Of a DNA stretch of 6,669 nucleotides, positions 5,713-6,669 are shown in pieces. Position numbers and translations under genes: made by a program. The notes below the pieces were generated by a model. The model had not been told where the DNA came from and did no database searches. It saw nothing but the letters and a program-made list of their open reading frames with translations. The first letter of the stretch is position 1; every line of letters starts with the position of its first letter. Origin of the DNA: Thermoplasmatota archaeon (GTDB taxonomy: Archaea > Thermoplasmatota > JAQUQK01); the NCBI GenBank assembly GCA_028716125.1, contig JAQUQK010000107.1, positions 1 through 6,669 of the forward strand, in the 5' to 3' direction.

Positions 5713-5955
5713 AAAGCCCGCTGAAGTGAGGCGTTGTCTTCAGTTCAGCGGGCTTTTGTCTTCAGTTCAGCGGGCTTTTGTCTTCAGTTCAGCGGGCTTT
5801 TGTCTTCAGTTCAGCGGGCTTTGTCTTCAGTTCAGCGGGCTTTGTCTTCAGTTCAGCGGGCTTTGTCTTCAGTTCAGCGGGCTTTTATCCACAGCCTGGC
5901 GGGCTGTTTTTGTCTTCAGTTCGACGGGCTTTTGTCCTCAGTTCAGCGGGCTTTT
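5711..5955. repeat. iteron array with DnaA box: probable plasmid origin (oriV)
   Basis: Ten head-to-tail units follow each other without gaps. The core is GTCTTCAGTTCAGCGGGC followed by three or four T. Starts: 5736, 5758, 5780, 5802, 5823, 5844, 5865, 5887, 5912 and 5934. Most units are 22 bp; those at 5802, 5823 and 5844 are 21 bp. The eighth is degenerate (25 bp) and overlaps an exact DnaA box. An inverted partial copy (5711-5725) opens the array. The period of two helical turns, the DnaA box, the AT-rich flank and the TrfA-like gene next door together match iteron-type origins such as that of RK2. Initiator binding is inferred. Confidence 0.82.
5885..5893 (+). other. consensus DnaA box
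   Basis: TTATCCACA matches the strong DnaA box exactly. It sits where the eighth iteron departs from the array consensus. Confidence 0.75.
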
Positions 5956-5960
5956 CCAAT

Positions 5961-5987
5961 AAAAAAAACCGGGCGTTTTGCGCCCGG
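5961..5987 (-). terminator. intrinsic terminator of the TrfA-like gene
   Basis: CCGGGCG (5969-5975) and CGCCCGG (5981-5987) form a perfect stem with a 5-nt loop. Eight A at 5961-5968 become a U-run on the minus strand. It lies 29 bp past the gene's stop and shields the origin from its transcription. Confidence 0.9.
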
Positions 5988-6015
5988 CTTGGATGGGTTT
6001 GCGTCGCGTGGTGTC

Positions 6016-6510
6016 TTACGCCTTGCCTTTGGCCCATTTGGCCGCGAAGCCCATAAAGGCCCGGTCATAGTTCCGGGGCGGGGTCTTTCCGGCCAGCCAA
6101 AGGTCGAAGGCGGCTTGGCAGGCGGCAGGGTCTAGGTGGGGCCAGACGGCACGGAACGCCTGTAGCGTTTCCGCCCGCAAACGCCTTTCCACTGGCGCGG
6201 TGGGCGTCACGGTTTCCATCTGGGCTTTCGAGCGTTTGGCGACATGGCGTTGCTGCGCCGGGCTGAGCGCGTGGTTGATGGACACCAGCCCGCCGTCGCC
6301 TAGCGTCATGGCGATGTCGGCGTTTTTTTCCAGCATTGCCTTGGCGCGTTGGAACGCTTGGTTGAACGCCTTGGGCGTGTCCTCCTCCCGGCCGCTGAGG
6401 CGTTGCAGGGTTTCCAGTTTGACGACGGTGCCGACGTGGCTGACCGCGTAGTCGTAAATCCACTGCGCCAGCGGGCTGCGGGTCAGGCGCTGGCGGGTGT
6501 TCCAGTCCAC
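6016..6510 (-). CDS. TrfA-like plasmid replication initiator, C-terminal part
   Basis: The protein binds origin iterons and recruits host DnaA and helicase. The frame carries the hallmark winged-helix segment of TrfA-type initiators: VDWNTRQRLTRSPLAQWIYD, then SHVGTVVKLETLQRLSG (residues 24-40). Homology starts upstream of the nominal GTG at 6510. In the same frame, IPPVWAYNPVKLFGYNDWTA (6570-6511) matches the family's LNPKL-x-LFG-x-DWT region, but a stop at 6585-6583 closes it. The N-terminal domain is therefore missing or out of frame. Residues 100-164 are an extra helical tail (AFRAVWPHLDPAACQAAFDLWLAG) that I cannot assign. Ten iterons and a terminator lie downstream. Probably a decayed or frameshifted gene, unless the breaks are sequencing errors. 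Confidence 0.8.
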   Translation of the reverse strand: MDWNTRQRLTRSPLAQWIYDYAVSHVGTVVKLETLQRLSGREEDTPKAFNQAFQRAKAMLEKNADIAMTLGDGGLVSINHALSPAQQRHVAKRSKAQMETVTPTAPVERRLRAETLQAFRAVWPHLDPAACQAAFDLWLAGKTPPRNYDRAFMGFAAKWAKGKA

Positions 6511-6595
6511 GGCGGTCCAGTCGTTGTATCCGAACAGCTTGACGGGGTTGTAAGCCCAAACCGGCGGAATTTGTCCGGGCCGTCAAAGTCGTCGA

Positions 6596-6669
6596 CTACT
6601 CCCAGTCAATTCCCGCCAAAATGGCCTCCAGGTCAATCGGTTGCCGCTTGTCACGGAAGGCGTAGTGTC
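6596..6669 (-). pseudogene. C-terminal fragment, likely 5' part of the broken initiator gene
   Basis: The last 23 codons of a frame entering from the right edge read HYAFRDKRQPIDLEAILAG and then IDWE before TAG (6598-6596). Directly beyond, another frame reads VVDDFDGPDK (6599-6570), and a third continues IPPVWAYNPVKLFG into the TrfA-like frame. Adding one base near 6598 and one near 6572 would join all three into one protein. The alternative is a separate upstream gene that simply ends here. Confidence 0.45.

Noticed and set aside
5736..5955. CRISPR array
   Set aside because: The units abut with no unique spacers, and no cas genes are present. A 21-22 bp period fits iterons.
5726..6135. Plus-strand ORFs with repeated LQFSGLC or SSVQRAF peptides
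   Set aside because: They are translations of the tandem repeat in several frames. The mix of 21- and 22-bp units shifts the frame, which a real gene would not tolerate.
6065..6586. Minus-strand ORF of 173 residues in a second frame
   Set aside because: It is Arg/Pro/Gln-rich shadow coding. The frame ending at 6016 carries the TrfA-like motifs.

Overview
The window looks like mosaic accessory DNA, plasmid or plasmid-derived, from a gammaproteobacterium. Three points support this. The aldolase is a close FbaA relative of the enterobacterial type. The toxin-antitoxin pair resembles ChpS/ChpB (MazEF). Scraps of short palindromic elements built on TAGGATGCGC and GCATCCTACGG recur, a type I associate with gammaproteobacterial genomes (recollection, not a search). 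Base composition is uneven: most genes are GC-rich, while positions about 550-1250 are clearly AT-richer.

Layout. Positions 1-503 are the 3' end of an IS4-family transposase gene. Positions 504-1436 hold a short AT-rich gap, then a RepL-type gene on the minus strand with its own promoter and two phased dyads, all bracketed by a 24-bp inverted repeat. Positions 1437-2045 hold a second RepL-type gene (minus) with four dyads at 22-23 bp spacing upstream. Positions 2046-2660 contain a possible small minus-strand ORF, a 20-bp perfect stem, a mini helix-turn-helix ORF (plus), a structured segment and a bidirectional terminator. The class II fructose-bisphosphate aldolase gene (minus) fills 2681-3760. 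After a regulatory and repeat gap comes a mazE-mazF-like operon (plus, 4219-4830). A small unrecognised ORF (5115-5381) carries an internal 96-bp duplication. Positions 5600-5990 look like an iteron-type plasmid origin: a CG-rich palindrome, an AT-rich stretch, ten 21-22 bp repeats and one exact DnaA box. The window ends with a TrfA-like initiator gene (minus, stop at 6016) whose 5' part appears broken by frameshifts.

How the parts fit. Three initiator-like genes, each beside its own 21-23 bp phased repeat array, lie within 6.7 kb together with a toxin-antitoxin pair and a transposase remnant. This fits a multi-replicon mosaic plasmid, or a plasmid integrated next to a chromosomal fba gene. 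The TrfA/iteron/DnaA-box module is the best supported as an origin. The dyads at the two RepL genes are best supported as Rep-binding sites, used for autoregulation and possibly origin function. No single unprecedented system is proven; the most unusual thing is the stacking of three replication modules and the odd structure of the iteron array.
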